A stretch of DNA of 64,000 nt from Bombyx mori (taxonomy: Eukaryota > Arthropoda > Insecta > Lepidoptera > Bombycidae). The notes under the pieces are model-generated. The model searched no databases. It was given only the letters and a program-made list of their open reading frames with translations, and was not told the DNA's origin. Shown here one piece after another: positions 1 to 12,234 of this stretch. Position 1 is the first letter of the stretch. The number at the start of each line of letters is the position of its first letter. The position numbers were made by a program, and so were the translations under genes. The stretch spans positions 6,200,001 to 6,264,000 of the forward strand of contig NC_085109.1 of the NCBI RefSeq assembly GCF_030269925.1, in the 5' to 3' direction.

Positions 1-924
1 AAGGTCTGTTTGCTTGGTGATGCGTTAAAATTAGACTCGAGACCATTGTTATGACTTAAGCAGTTGTTTTATATCATTATGTCCTTCAGTTTGTTGTGCC
101 ATTAAAATATCTTGAAATGAATTTTAAAATATTAAAAGCATTAATATTTATTTGTTATAATAAACGATAGAAAAAGCGAACAGTAAGTACATTACATTAG
201 CAACGGTTAGTGTATTTGCTAGGAAAATCCTATTTACTTTATTAAATGCATTTTTGTGTTGCAAATGAAGCCGAGCTACATTGTAGCGGTTTGTGACCTT
301 TGTGCAGTGGACTATCGTAAATACGATAATAATATGGTCTCTTAACAAGCTGTCTCTATTAATTTGATTTTATTTAATTCAATGTTTAACCTAGTGAGAG
401 TATGATAATATCGCACATACGGTGCTATAAAGTAACTTATGCAATTTTTTGCTATTTGCCAACACTGAACTGAGTATGAGAAAATACATTTTTTAATAGT
501 TATTAGTGAGACGCGAGAGATGTTTGCTTTTACCGATAAAGCTTAAAGTTGTAGTTTAAATATTATTTTATTTCTATAATCTAGCAGATATATATGTATA
601 AGAATTATATAATAAGATGTTGAATTTTTCAACGTTTCTCATGAAAAATTACATAATTTGCATAAGTGACGTACCTATAGTAAGTACAGCGTAATATCTA
701 AATTTTTTTCCCAATGTTGAGCACATACTTATTCACTTAATACACGCAAATGTGGGCATAATTTTGTTCAAAGCAATCGTCTGTACTCCATTTTTAGTAT
801 AGTGAATCTTTATTCATATCTAATCGGCTCATCAAGATCAAGAGATTTTACAGCTTGTATTGAGTCTTGTCGGCGCTACTGATACTTGTATCAAAGCGCC
901 GAGTCTCTCTACTTTATAATAATA
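1..924. other. AT-rich DNA, no gene seen
   Basis: This stretch is AT-rich with no long or conserved reading frame, no recognisable transposon and no RNA gene. Short ORFs here read as low-complexity translations. Confidence 0.6.
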
Positions 925-1128
925 CTAGCGACCCGCCCTCGCTTCGCTTCGGAAACTGTAATTTATTATTGATTTCTCTACTATTTAATGGATTTTATTA
1001 TACATATAAACCTTCCCCTTCAATCACTCTATCTATTAAAAAAACCGCATCAAAATCAGTTACGTAGTTTTAAAGATTTAAGCATACATAGGGACAGAGA
1101 AGCGACTTTGTTTTATACTATGTAGTGA
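925..1128 (-). mobile_element. short non-autonomous Helitron
   Basis: On the minus strand the element starts with TC after an A and ends in CTAG before a T, the A/T insertion signature of Helitrons. The interior matches a short Helitron-like repeat common in Lepidoptera, with a 3' end that reads GCGGGTCGCTAG. It has no coding capacity and would depend on a Rep/helicase supplied elsewhere. Family assignment rests on the termini and on remembered similarity. Confidence 0.7.
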
Positions 1129-1490
1129 TTATAATAAAATGCGTTTATTTTAGTGACATTTTCTAATATCCAAGTACTATATAAATTCTTATAACTGTAA
1201 TCTCTATGACAAAGGAGGTTTTGTTCACTTAATCATAATAAGGAAAACAAATAAAAGACATAGGTGAAGTACCCAATCTATAAAATATAAAATAAAAACG
1301 ATAACATTACTTTGAATTTGGAAATTCCCAATTTCAGGCTAATCTTTTTAAATGTTCTATGAAAACGGCGCAGATAAATAGGATAGTCGATGTGACAGTA
1401 TGGAATAAAAGAGTTATTGTGCCAAATGTAATTTTATAATCTTTTTATCCACTTTGTATTAGTTAAAAGTTTGTACTGGGCTTATTAATA
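1129..1490. other. AT-rich spacer
   Basis: No coding region or recognised repeat is visible between the Helitron and the mariner relic. Confidence 0.5.
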
Positions 1491-1494
1491 GTTA

Positions 1495-2142
1495 TAATGA
1501 AACGTCTTCTGCTATGCCAAAAATAGCTGACCGTTCTCGTGGTGTTAGGAAAAAAATCCGACCCAGAAGCAAAGGATCTATCTTATTTAGGGAGATTAAT
1601 ATAACATATTTCAGAAGCTTCCTTAGAGCTTTGAGCATAAATACGGTCATTTTGTTTGTTAAAATGTTGCTCAATTGTAAAAAAATTCTCATCCGTAAAC
1701 AAAATTTTTCTATAACCTCCCTTTGCGTACCGCTTCAGTAGTTGTTTCGATTTTACCACCCTATTCTCTTTTAAATTATCAGTTAAGAAATGACCAGTAC
1801 GTCTCTTATAGGCTGCAAGTCCTAAGTAATCTTTTAAAATACGCGAAATGGTTCTAGGTGCAATCTTCATATCCCGAGATAAAATCTTTTGCTTTCGGAC
1901 AGATTTCTTCGAATTCTTTCCCTTACTGCTTTGACCACTTTTATCGTACGAACACTACGTGGACGGCCAGATCTTTTTCTGTCACAAACAGAGGAGGTCT
2001 CATTGCACCTATTAATAGCCCGGTACACAAATATTTTACTAAAACCAAGCGTATGGAGAATTTTAAAAATTACATTTGGCTCCATACCTTCTTTGTGTAA
2101 TGCAATCACAGCGATTCGGTTCTCTTTATCACCCCACTCCAT
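1495..2142 (-). pseudogene. frameshifted, truncated mariner-type transposase
   Basis: Two minus-strand frames together encode the N-terminal half of a Tc1/mariner transposase. The first (2142 to 1867) holds a helix-turn-helix region (GDKENRIAVIALHKEG, then SGRPRSVRT). The second (1870 to 1583) continues with a second HTH (APRTISRILKDYLGL), the KRRTGHFLTD segment, and KILFTDENFFTI, whose D is the first catalytic aspartate. The frame changes at about 1890-1905, so an indel broke the gene. After SSKEASE the protein stops making sense, and the second and third catalytic residues are absent. No terminal inverted repeat was identified, and the mariner subfamily is uncertain. Confidence 0.8.
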
Positions 2143-2170
2143 TTTAATATCGCAAAATATTGTACAATGA

Positions 2171-2861
2171 ATGTATTGGCGCCAAAATGAGAAAACTCAA
2201 TGAGCAATCATGTAAAAATGACAGATTCCAAATTCAAATTTTGTTTATTTTTATTTGTAACAGTATTTATGGCCAGACTAAGTATTAATGTACAATTCAA
2301 TGCATACTGCAGCAATGTAGGTTCCATGTACTCTTTATTTTCATTGCATAAACTTCTTAAATGATTGTCAGAGCCTATAAACATTACGATGTAAATACCG
2401 CCATCCACTTAGTGACATAAGATTGAAGTCTACTTTAATGGTCAACCCACTCTTTAAGTCGGTACGCATTACTGCTTCACGTTACAAATAGACAGGGTAA
2501 TAAAAGATAGAAGTTAATTTTTTTAATATTTCTACCATGCTTTATAGCAGAAATAGAAAAAAGTTACATCACCTTGTAATAATATTTATGGCAGGACTAG
2601 ATGCTTATTAAATTATAATTTTGGAATTTGATTAGATGATAAAGTTATATCTATCGATTCCTTTCTAAACAAATCCACTGTACGTATGTACAAATGATAT
2701 AACGAAGTTAGGCAATCAATTCACGTCGGACTTTCCGCTGTAATATTCTGTTAAGTCTGTCTGAATGTACTTGATAAAGGTACATATTAAAAAGTAATTT
2801 GATTTCATTTTTGTTTATCACAAAAATTACATTTAGTTCGTACAGCCGGCCCTTTCTCGTA
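2171..2861. other. AT-rich DNA with a weak SINE relic
   Basis: At about 2433-2505 a segment reads like a decayed Bm1 fragment on the minus strand (cgcattactgcttcacg followed by a degenerate caaatagacagggt). The rest shows nothing recognisable. Confidence 0.45.
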
Positions 2862-3121
2862 CATTTTTATTTTTTAATTTTTTTTGTTGCTTAGATAGGT
2901 GGACGAGCTCACAGCCCACAGGTGTTAAGTGGTTACTGGAGCCCATAGATATCTATGACGTAAATGCGCCCCCCACCATGAGATATAAGTTCTAAGGTCT
3001 CAAGCATAGTTACAGCGGCTGCCCCACCCTTCAAACCGAAACGCATTGCTGCTTCACGGCAGAAATAGGCAGGGTGATAGTACCTACCCGCGCGGACTCA
3101 CAAGAGGTCTTACCAACTGTA
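2862..3121 (-). mobile_element. Bm1 SINE, 5'-truncated
   Basis: The element lies on the minus strand: a T-rich tail at the left, then the tail-proximal Bm1 body (gagctcacagcccac, aaaccgaaacgcattgctgc, gaaataggcagggtg). It ends at the ctcacaagaggtc block and lacks the tRNA-like head. It is non-coding and was mobilised in trans by a LINE. The 5' truncation is typical of reverse transcription that stopped early. Confidence 0.9.
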
Positions 3122-3266
3122 AAAAATATGGATGGTGTTCGCGAAATTTCATTTAGAATTATCTGGGGATTCATCTAAAACGAAGGCTTCATTAATATCT
3201 CCCATAACATAAAATTGGATATGTCAAGTATGGAACTGATAATACAAATACGGATATTATAATAAA

Positions 3267-3634
3267 CTAGCTGACCCGGCAAACATTGTTTTGCCATATA
3301 TAAGATTTCTAGGGAATTTGTAGTGTAGAAAAAAGAACTAACTTATTGTAAGTGTGTATGGATGTGGTAAATGAGTGAAAGAGGTATGTAGTGCTGTGAA
3401 CGATGAAGGAATATATAATAAAAATAACAAAACCTCATTCAAAAATCAAAAATGTCCAAATAAAAAAAAATTTGTTAAGGGTGGACAACCCTAATTACTT
3501 AGGGGTATGAAAAATAGATAGTAGCCGATTCTCAGGCTTACTGAATATGCATAAAAAATTTCATGAGAATCGGTCAAGCGGTTTCGGAGGAGTATGGAAA
3601 CGACCATTGTGACACGAGAATTTTATATATTAGA
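3267..3634 (-). mobile_element. non-autonomous Helitron
   Basis: Read on the minus strand the element begins TCTAATATATAAAATTCTCG directly after an A and ends GCCGGGTCAGCTAG directly before a T. Both ends fit a Helitron family widespread in insects. The interior is AT-rich and non-coding. The 368-bp length is usual for non-autonomous copies. Confidence 0.8.
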
Positions 3635-4634
3635 TTTATAGGTGCGATGGTATAGCGCTTCTTTTTTCTGTGAAAAACCCCCTAAATCCGTACAGTGTAT
3701 GAATAATGCAGTATGTTAAACATGTAATGTATTACTGTGTTTCACGTGACCCGCGTGAATGATTAAGTACGAAATACGTACGTGTATCGATTTTTAAGAT
3801 TCTGCGATAAAATACTTTCAAACGGCATTTGATATTAGGTAACTCGTCGGTTCCCGCGAGTCACAAGCCTGAGTTATTTCAATTTGGATTTTAGAACGGC
3901 TCATTGATATAATCGCGTCGCTATTTTATAATATGCTCCAATAAGCTAACCTAAAAACAATAAGCACGCGAATCGAATTAATAAACACACACACATTGAT
4001 AAATCACGTCAACTATTATTCACCTAAAATGAAAATGATTAGTCACTAACATATTATTAATTTATTTATGAAGTTTAATTTTTAAAACGAAACTACAGGA
4101 AAATTTTCTTATCATATGTTGACAGATCAATGTAAACTTTAAAAATTTCCTAATAGTTTAAAAATAAAACACGTAGAAGACTAATACGGTATTGAAACGC
4201 ACGATTGAGAAACATTAGATCAAGGCAGCACTAGTTCATTTGTTAAACCAAGCGAATACTAATACCGTTATTGCTGCTAATCGCACTCAATTCGAATCCA
4301 ATTAAAATTTAGATGACGCTCAGTGAATATAAATATTTTTCGAATGTACCCAATGATTACGAATAATTTTGCAATTCGTAACGAACTCGCGATGCACGAC
4401 GCGAATGAATTGAACTTTTGTAGTCCTATTTCACCTGTGGTTACGTAACAACAGAATTTCGGACACGTCCTTCTATGAAATTTCACGTAATGACCAGTTC
4501 TAATGCCCGAGGTATTGTAATTTGCATTCAATTCACGAATTTATAAATCCTTGTGGCGGTATGCACGAGGCATAGTTGTGAATATCATCAACGCAAACTT
4601 ACCAGTAGATTGTTCGACTGGTTTATAGTTAGCT
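3635..4634. other. AT-rich DNA, no gene seen
   Basis: Nothing recognisable. The longest ORF (4277-4531, minus) has no similarity I recognise and no coding character. Confidence 0.5.
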
Positions 4635-4888
4635 TTGTTTTTTTTATTTTTATTGCTTAGATGGGTGGACAAGCTCACAGCCCACCTGATGTTAAGTGGT
4701 TACTGGAGCCCATAGACATCAACAACGTAAATGCGCCACCCACCTTGAGATATAAGTTGTAAGGTCTCAGTATAGTTACAACGGCTGCCCCACCCTTCAA
4801 ACCGAAACGCATTACTGATTCACGGCAGAAATAGGCAGGGCGGTGGTACCTACCCGCGCGGACTCACAACAGGTCCTACCACCAGTAA
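4635..4888 (-). mobile_element. Bm1 SINE, 5'-truncated
   Basis: A T-rich tail at 4635 is followed by the conserved Bm1 tail half and ends at the cctaccaccagtaa boundary. The tRNA-like head is missing. Few differences from the consensus-like copies suggest a fairly young insertion. Confidence 0.92.
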
Positions 4889-6374
4889 TAAAAACACGAC
4901 TTATGAATAAATATACTTATTATTGTTATTATATATTAATGTATTCATTGAATGATATTCTATAGTTGGCAAAACATTATGCAGAATGGTTCCTAAGATT
5001 GAACAAGCAAGCTAGGTTTATTTTCATTTTGCGTGGGTATTTGTCATTTTTTCCGTTGACTGTGTTTTTGATATGAGTGATATATAACCGATGTTTTTTT
5101 ATTTCTAATGTAAATCCGTTAGCTTCTGAATATTCACTGTTTGCTTCTGACATCATATTTATAAATCGGAGTAAAAAGGATGTGTTCATTGGTACGTGTG
5201 GCTCAAAGCCAGATTCGATAGGAGATTTCCTTGGCTCGGCGGCGAAAACATCAAATGTAAATGGGGAAATCAAAGTTATTATACGTGCCCGTTATTTCCG
5301 AAACTGTTTGTTAGCTTCAAACGTTAACATCCTGGTTATTTGCGAATTTATTTCAACCATCAATCGAACTTCGAATATTATAGGCGCGAAATTACCCAAC
5401 TGAGAGTTTTATGCAACATAAAAAATAAAAATAAAAACATTTGCGTTTTATTTTTCACAGCACACGCACAGAAAGTGGCAAATTGCCAATTAAATAGACT
5501 TAGTTTATCTACCTGTAGGTTTTGGCTAAAGTACTGTTTTGTCTTCGATTGAGCTATTCATTCCTATAATACATATATTATGGTTAGAAATATCAATACT
5601 CGATTGATTGATGTTTTGTATAAATAGTTTGATGAGAGTGTCGTTGAGAAAACAATTACTAAGACGGAAGTCGGTGAGGAAATGTAATTGTCATGTTTAT
5701 TTGTTTGTTGTTATATCGGTTATCGTTTAATGGAAAAATACAATATATACATCACTTCCATTAGATACAAACTGTATCTTCACAAAGCTAAGTAGGATGA
5801 GGATTTCTTCAGTGATTTCAATTATATTTATAACCTGGTTTTGTTCGTATCCTAACAAAGATATTACCTAATAAAAATGAAGTCTCAGATCGATGCAAAT
5901 GCAGAGTTTATTTCCATAGAGATACAACGCGCATACGTTGTTCATAATTTGCATAAACAATACATTGTATTAGTGGCAACGGATAGTCGTTGTATTTATA
6001 CGCGATAACTATTCAAATTTTGTTCCACATAACTGTGAATATTTATTTTTTTGCAATAATACAGACCTAAAAAGAAAAACAAGCGAATAAATTATTTGCG
6101 AATAGATCCGTCGAATAAAACTATATTTTCCTGTGAACTTGAAATTATTCAGAGCTAATGGTTGCGTCAGTAGAGATGTATGAGTCGCCATAATCGTTTA
6201 TTATGCAATTGAAATCAATTTTGCTTCGTAGTTTCATTCTCAAACAAAAAAAAAGAAGAGACATTTAAAAAAAAAAATGATTGAAGAAGTTTTTATTTCA
6301 GTGTGGTCTTTGTACGTGGATCATCCGATCCAATTTTCGTTATTCTTTTAGATGATCAGAAGAGCTCATGATCT
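4889..6374. other. spacer with no supported gene
   Basis: Two overlapping ORFs of about 100 codons lie on opposite strands at 4977-5403. Neither resembles a known protein, and overlap on both strands suggests chance. The 5160-5290 part has slightly higher GC and could be old transposon DNA. Confidence 0.4.
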
Positions 6375-6560
6375 ACCCGGTATTCACTGGTACCTGAATC
6401 CAATAGACACAATAATGTGATAACTGACAGATAGATGATCCTGAGATATATCGCAACCACAATTATTATGGTATATAATGGCTACCTCACTCAAATCGGG
6501 AAACATCACTGGCTCGCGTTAGAAATAGGCAGGTCAATGATGGCTTTCCATTCGCACTTT
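6375..6560 (-). repeat. highly decayed Bm1-like SINE fragment
   Basis: The order of blocks (cctgaatccaatagacac, gagatatatcgcaaccac, ggctacctcactcaaatcgg, gaaataggcagg) follows the Bm1 tail half on the minus strand, with many substitutions. It is an old copy. Confidence 0.55.
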
Positions 6561-6910
6561 TAATACGTAGATGCCATCAAAGTGTATTGTGTGTTTTATA
6601 GAAACATGTATCAAACATCTATCAAGAAAAAAACTAAAATATTCTGTTAAATATAGCATGGAATAGTAAAACAGAACAACATACGTTAGTAAAATGTTAA
6701 ATTCCACTTGTAATACTCAATTAAAGGACGGAATAGTTACAATTAATATTTTCGAATGATGATAATGACGATGATGAATTCGAATGATAATGTTGGTTCT
6801 CCTGTGAAAGCTCGACAGATGGAAAAATCTCAATCTCATATTTTTGTTCAAGGTTACTGAGTTAACTCCAGATGGGTTATGAGGTTGTTCAGTTTAGTTC
6901 AATAAGTTTG

Positions 6911-7349
6911 AAGTCGTCTTGGCCTAAAGGATAAGACGTTCGGTGCATTCGTGTTGAGCGATGCACAGATGTTCGAATCCCGGAGGCGGGTACCAATTTT
7001 TCTAATGAAATACGTACTTAACAAATGTTTACGATTGACTTCCACGGTGAAGGAATAACATCGTGTAATAAGAATCAAACCCGCAAAATTATAATTTGCG
7101 TAATTACTGATGGTAGAACCTCTTATGAGTCCGGACGGGTGGGTACCACCGCCTTGCCTATTTCTGCCGTGAAGCAGTGATGCGTTCCTGTTTGAAGGGT
7201 GGAGGCAGCCGTTGTAACTATACTGAGACCTTAGAACTTATATCTCAAGGTGGGTGGCGCATTTACGTTTTAGATGTCTATGGGCTCCAGTAACCACTTA
7301 ACAATAGGGCTCTGAGCTCCTCCACCCATCTAAGCAATAAAAAAAAAAG
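6911..7349 (+). mobile_element. full-length Bm1 SINE
   Basis: The copy reads 5' to 3' on the plus strand. The tRNA-like head has an A-box-like tggcctaaagg (6920-6930) and a B box gttcgaatccc (6971-6981), the internal RNA polymerase III promoter expected of a tRNA-derived SINE. Then come the central gtaccaatttt and acttccacggtgaagg blocks, the conserved tail half, and an A-rich end. About 440 bp is the full length for this family. Substitutions in the tail (aatagggctctgagctcctc) indicate moderate age. Confidence 0.92.
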
Positions 7350-8281
7350 GCAAGGAAACATACCCGTCTCTTATTAACCGCACAGAGTATTTTTATTAAC
7401 ATCATCTGACCATATTGCATTTTATTTATATATAATGGCCATGTGTACATCATGAGATCATCATGTTTATCTAACATAATCAACACGGCTCGGGACTTTG
7501 TTGACCCCGATATTAGAAGACGGTTAAACGTTAATTCATTGTAAACGTTTTTTAGTCTTAGCCCATTTCTTTATCAGATAAAATTGAATTGAATTTTTTA
7601 TTTGTTCAATCAAATATTTCTGTTATTTTTTTAACCCATTTGCTTTGTGTATATCATTTTCAATTTGGTACAAATACAATTTATTATGTTTAATAATGGA
7701 AATTAAAAAAAAACCCTTAGAATACACACGTCTTTGACAATTTGGTAATTCAATGAAACAAAAAATCCGCGTTTTTTTTTAATGATTTAAATGACTACAT
7801 GACTGAAAGTAGTTACAAAATAAAGTCACGTTTCATTGTGAAGGGGTCCGATAATGTCTTAACGCGAGATGAGTCGTGAGCTTGTCTGCGTCTGCTGTGA
7901 ACAAAACTTTAAAATCTTATAAGAAATAAGAGTTATTTTGGTAAGTTATTTAGAGGATATTTTATAGCGTCATGTGCATTATCAATCGTTGTTAATTTAA
8001 AAACGATATCGCCGCAGGTCTTTTGTGGTAGGTATCCTTAAGATATATCTTAACCTCCTTTGTATTTAAATTCGAATGTTAACAAATTTAAGCACAAGCG
8101 TAAAAAGCTTTTAGCACTGCGAGGATTGAGGTCGAAACGGTTTCGATTGTCGAGCCGGAGAGGATTCCGCAAATGACGTAATTATTTACTGAGCTATGTC
8201 GGTCAAAACCATTCAAGAACGAAACAAGTTTCTAAAATGCATTAGTGATTGATACAGATTACCCCATGGTAACTTCCATAA
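7350..8281. other. AT-rich DNA, no gene seen
   Basis: No recognisable coding sequence or repeat. An ORF at 7298-7486 (minus) runs out of the antisense of the neighbouring SINE. Confidence 0.5.
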
Positions 8282-9075
8282 GTTCTAGCACCTCGTTTAT
8301 TTCTGATGAAGTCATGCGTTTCGATTTGAAGGACTTGATTACCAGGCTACAGTACAATTCTGACTTCATGCCTCGAGGTAGATGGCGGAATTCGTAATCT
8401 GATGTCTATGAACTTCTGTAAACGCCAGATGTGAATCATTTAACCATCGTTAGCGCGATAAATAAAGAATAAGAAAAAAGTTTCTTGCATCTCGTTTATT
8501 TCTGATGAAGTCATGCGCTTCGATTTGAAGGACTTGATTACCAGGCTACAGTACAATTCAGACTTCGTGCCTCAAGGTAGGTGGCGGAATTCGTAATCTG
8601 ATGTCTATGGACTCCTGTAAACGCCAGATGCGAATAATTTAACCATCGTTAGCGCGATAAATAAAGAATAAAAAGAAAGTTCTAGCATCTCGTTTATTTC
8701 TGATGAAGTCATGCGCTTCGATTTGAAGGACTTGATTACCAGGCTACAGTACAATTCTGACTTCATGCCTCGAGGTAGATGGCGGAATTCGTAATCTGAT
8801 GTCTATGAACTTCTGTAAACGCCAGATGTGAATCATTTAACCATCGTTAGTGCGATAAATAAAGAATAAGAAAAAAGTTTCTTGCATCTCGTTTATTTCT
8901 GATGAAGTCATGCGTTTCGATTTGAAGGACTTGATTACCAGGCTACAGTACAATTCCGACTTCATGCCTCAAGGCAAGTGGCGGAATTCGTATTCTGATG
9001 TCTATGGACTCCTGTAAACGCCAGATGCGAATCATTTAACCATCGTTAAATAGCGCGATAAATAAAGAATAAAAA
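8282..9075. repeat. tandem array, four units of about 199 bp
   Basis: Four consecutive units start their ctcgtttatttctgatgaag block at 8292, 8491, 8689 and 8888, giving a period of 198-199 bp. Units differ by scattered substitutions, and each ends with gcgataaataaagaata. The unit aligns by eye with the Bm1 tail half: gaagtcatgcgtttcgatttgaagg corresponds to Bm1 gaagcagtaatgcgtttcggtttgaagg, followed in order by caggctacagtacaatt, ggcggaattcgtaatctgatgtctatg and a terminal aataaa. It is therefore a SINE-derived minisatellite or young satellite, not a CRISPR array. Confidence 0.85.
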
Positions 9076-9467
9076 TAGATTCAAATCTACGTGTATTTCC
9101 ACAATGTCAGACTATAAATAAAGCAAACGATGCGCTGTATACGAACATAATACGTGATTTATTTTAAATTTGTCGTTGTTACAACACAACCTATTCTATA
9201 TTTGGATTCGTAGATACGAACGGATTCGTTCGAGTTAGTCCAGTTATCGCTACCACATCCCCGACACCGGGCTATTTTTAGAACGGCTTTAGTCATACGT
9301 GACCATTAACATGGAGACATTGAGATGCAATGCGTGCGCGTTTGATGTTTACAGAAAGCACTGAACTGGATTTAAGAATTGTGTGGATAACGGATCTTTT
9401 TCAATTGGATGCGGAACACAAATACATCTTTACATACGTCCAAAATATGCACTATTATTGACTATTA
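9076..9467. other. spacer, no gene seen
   Basis: Unique-looking AT-rich DNA between the tandem array and the Helitron cluster. No ORF of note. Confidence 0.5.
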
Positions 9468-9526
9468 CTAGCGACCCGTTTCGGGTTCGTAGCGCGCTTT
9501 TTGATAATACGTTTCAATGTTATCTA
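9468..9526 (-). mobile_element. Helitron 3' end (outer, interrupted)
   Basis: The plus strand reads ACTAGCGACCCGTTTCGGGTTCG. On the minus strand this is a Helitron 3' terminus: a small hairpin (cgggt/acccg) just inside CTAG, followed by T. Only about 60 bp is recognisable before another Helitron interrupts it. Confidence 0.6.
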
Positions 9527-9924
9527 TCTATATATTAATACGTGAAGCAAAAACTTTGTACCCCTTTTTACGAAAATTGCGCAAACGGAGGAGTATGGAA
9601 TTTGCCACAGTTATAGAGAATATAGAGGATAAGTGCAAGGTGCTAATATATTTTTTAAATTTTGTATTAAAAATACATTAAATCAATGTCTTTGACACAC
9701 ACACATATACTCTTTGTTTATTGTCAAACTTTTGTTATTGCTAAAATCTGTAGTCAAATTTAGAATAGGTTAATATTGTTTATGTTTAATATTATTTGTC
9801 TATAGTGTAGTCTTGGCGAAATCTGTGATTATAGAAGTATAATAGAACAATATAACCATAATAATGTTCAAACTTATAATTTTAATTAATTATAGTCGAA
9901 GTTCGACTACTGGGGGACCACTAG
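9527..9924 (+). mobile_element. non-autonomous Helitron
   Basis: The element begins TCTATATATTAATACGTGAA after an A. It ends with the hairpin agtcgaa/ttcgact, a short spacer, then CTAG before a T at 9925. It is 398 bp and closely related along its whole length to the copy at 55145-55557. It carries no ORF. It appears to have inserted into an older Helitron whose 3' end is at 9468. Confidence 0.85.
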
Positions 9925-10080
9925 TATTTATATTATTAAGCAGCTCTGTTTACTATAATATAAAAATGTCATGCACATCTGAATGTGAAACACTTCTTAA
10001 TCTCCTAAATTACATACATTGAAAACGGCATTAATAATCGTCAAATAGCTTTGAAGCTTTGAATAAAGAGACGCAATAGA

Positions 10081-10519
10081 TTTGTGTTTAATTATTTTTT
10101 TAAGAGATTTTATGATCTGGTAACTAAGACCTTTAAGTCATGTGTTATTTTAATTTATACTCTTAATTTTATGAAAAATTATAATATGGAGTGAAATGAA
10201 ATGAAGATGATTAATTTGAGACATTAATCAACTGGGATGAAATGAAATGAAATGAGATGAGATGATATGATATGGGATGAAATATAATCTCAGTAAAATA
10301 GTGATCATTTACTGAGATTTTTTTTGTGGACTTTTTGGGGGATCCCGAGATGTTACGTCCAGCAGTTTTTTTTTTCATTTTCCCATATTTGTGCCCTTTT
10401 ACAGATATTAATCAATTAATAAACCACCGCTATTACACATTTAAATCTGAAGAAACACTAAATAGACAAAATAAAACAAATCACACAACTTCACTCCTCG
10501 CGTTCCCGCCAAAAAGTCA
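10081..10519 (+). repeat. 439-bp repeat, copy 1 (tandem)
   Basis: This is the first of two direct copies with a 439-bp period. Landmarks are tatgatctggtaact, a run of gaaat/gagat pentamers, a perfect 12-bp hairpin (aatctcagtaaa at 10286-10297 and tttactgagatt at 10308-10319), ggatcccgag, and gcgttcccgccaaaaagtca. The class is unknown and no protein is encoded. The ORF at 10326-10553 runs across the copy boundary and is not credible. Confidence 0.8.
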
Positions 10520-10950
10520 TTTGTGTTTAATTTTTTTTGAAGGGATTTTATGACCTGGTAACTGAGACCTTTAAGTCATGTCTTATTTTAATTTATATTC
10601 ATATTTTTATGAAAAATGATATTATGGAGTGAAATGAAATGAAGATGATTAATTTGAAACATTAATCAACTGAGATGAAATGAAATGAAATGAAATGGGA
10701 TGAAATATAATCTCAGTAAAATGGTGGTCATTTACTAAGATTTTTTCAGTGGATTTTTTGGAGGATCCCGAGAAGCTACGTCCAGCGGCTTTGTTTCATT
10801 TTCCCACATTTGTGCACTCTCACAGATATTAAACAGTTAATAAACCACCATTATTACCCATTTAAACCCGAAGAAACACTAAATAGACAAAATAAAACAA
10901 ATCACACAACTTCACTCCTCGCGTTCCCGCCAAAAAGTCATTTGTGTTAA
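10520..10950 (+). repeat. 439-bp repeat, copy 2 (tandem)
   Basis: A direct repeat of the preceding unit with dispersed substitutions. Its hairpin (about 10709-10742) has one mismatch (tttactaagatt). It ends gtcatttgtgttaa at about 10950, where the start of a third unit fades out. Confidence 0.8.
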
Positions 10951-12234
10951 TTTTTTTATCTTTGCATAGATTATACTGCGATTCAAAGGTACAAAATAAT
11001 ATTAATACGACGACGCGGTCATCTCACTAAGTAATGTCAATGTCACTCAAGAAAAGAGTATTTAATCGAAATGAAAAAATAAAAGAATTTAATTTTGTTT
11101 TACTTTAAAATGTATTATTAATTGCATATATTATTATGTGATTATTATAATCTTTAGCGTTGGCGGGAAACGTATGATTGCATTGTGTAGGGATGTGTCA
11201 TGTTCCAAGTATACGGGAACTTGTTAATGACTAGTAACCGTTCGGACAGCATACTCGTTTTAACATTAATAAATCATCGTTGCGTTCTGTTTTACGAAGC
11301 TAATTGAGTATGCAATTTGGTTTTTGTTGATATACAATTTCCGTCGACCACTATTGTAATTTATTGACATTTGTCTTTATTTATTGACATTTGTCTTTAT
11401 TACTCTATAATTAACGCCGTGAATCACAAATCATTGAGAATTCACCGATATATAACCAAAGGTGTTAATTAGGCAAGGACAGAACTGAAAAGCACAATTT
11501 CCATCTCTGTTTTTTTTTTGGTTAGTAATTTAAAAGTTATAAAAAAAAAGCTAAATCTTGAGGTGTTAGTCATTATAGTCGAATTTAGATTATTAGGCAA
11601 CTAGTTTACATAAATTAAGCCTAGAAAAATATTGCTCTAATATCTGAACACATATTAATAAAGTTTGAATTTTAATTTATAAATTCTCCATTGGTTGTCG
11701 AAAAATCCATTAAAATATATTATATTATACTTTATATTATTTACACAGAAGCATTTATATTTATAAAAAAGTTTTTTTTTATATTATCTCTTAATTTACG
11801 CCACAATGTCATAAAATAAGAAACTGTGCTTTTTTTTCCCTTTCTTTCACACGGTATCGTGTAGGGCGTTTAGAACGTTCCCAAAATCGAATATTCTCGT
11901 AAATAAACGAATATCCACATTTAAAAGTAAAGCCAATCTTCATTTTGTCATTACAAATACGTTTATTATATCTACTTTTGTTTTAATATTTCCAATCGAA
12001 TATGTATCTTACAGTTTTTGTGGTCACGGACGACTGTTTTAAGTCAACGTTTGAATATTGTATAAGGTTTGTTGTTAAATAATTAAAATAAAATTTATCA
12101 TGTAAAAATTAAGACAATTTTTGGATTGCCAAATAGCAACACTGTTGGTAGGAGCAATGGCACTAGTGGGGACATGACATAATAAAAAAAGCGGTAGTCT
12201 GAAAAAACGGGAGAAAAAGCGGTGTATTCTGTGG
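10951..12234. other. AT-rich DNA, small tandem duplication
   Basis: No gene seen. At 11361-11400 a 20-bp block, ttattgacatttgtctttat, is duplicated perfectly in tandem. Several poly-T and poly-A runs occur. Confidence 0.55.

Noticed and set aside
4977..5403. Overlapping ORFs of 98 and 108 codons on opposite strands
   Set aside because: There is no recognisable similarity, no splice or promoter context, and the mutual overlap suggests chance.
8282..9075. CRISPR-like array
   Set aside because: Units are about 199 bp and contiguous with no unique spacers, in a eukaryotic genome. It is a tandem repeat.
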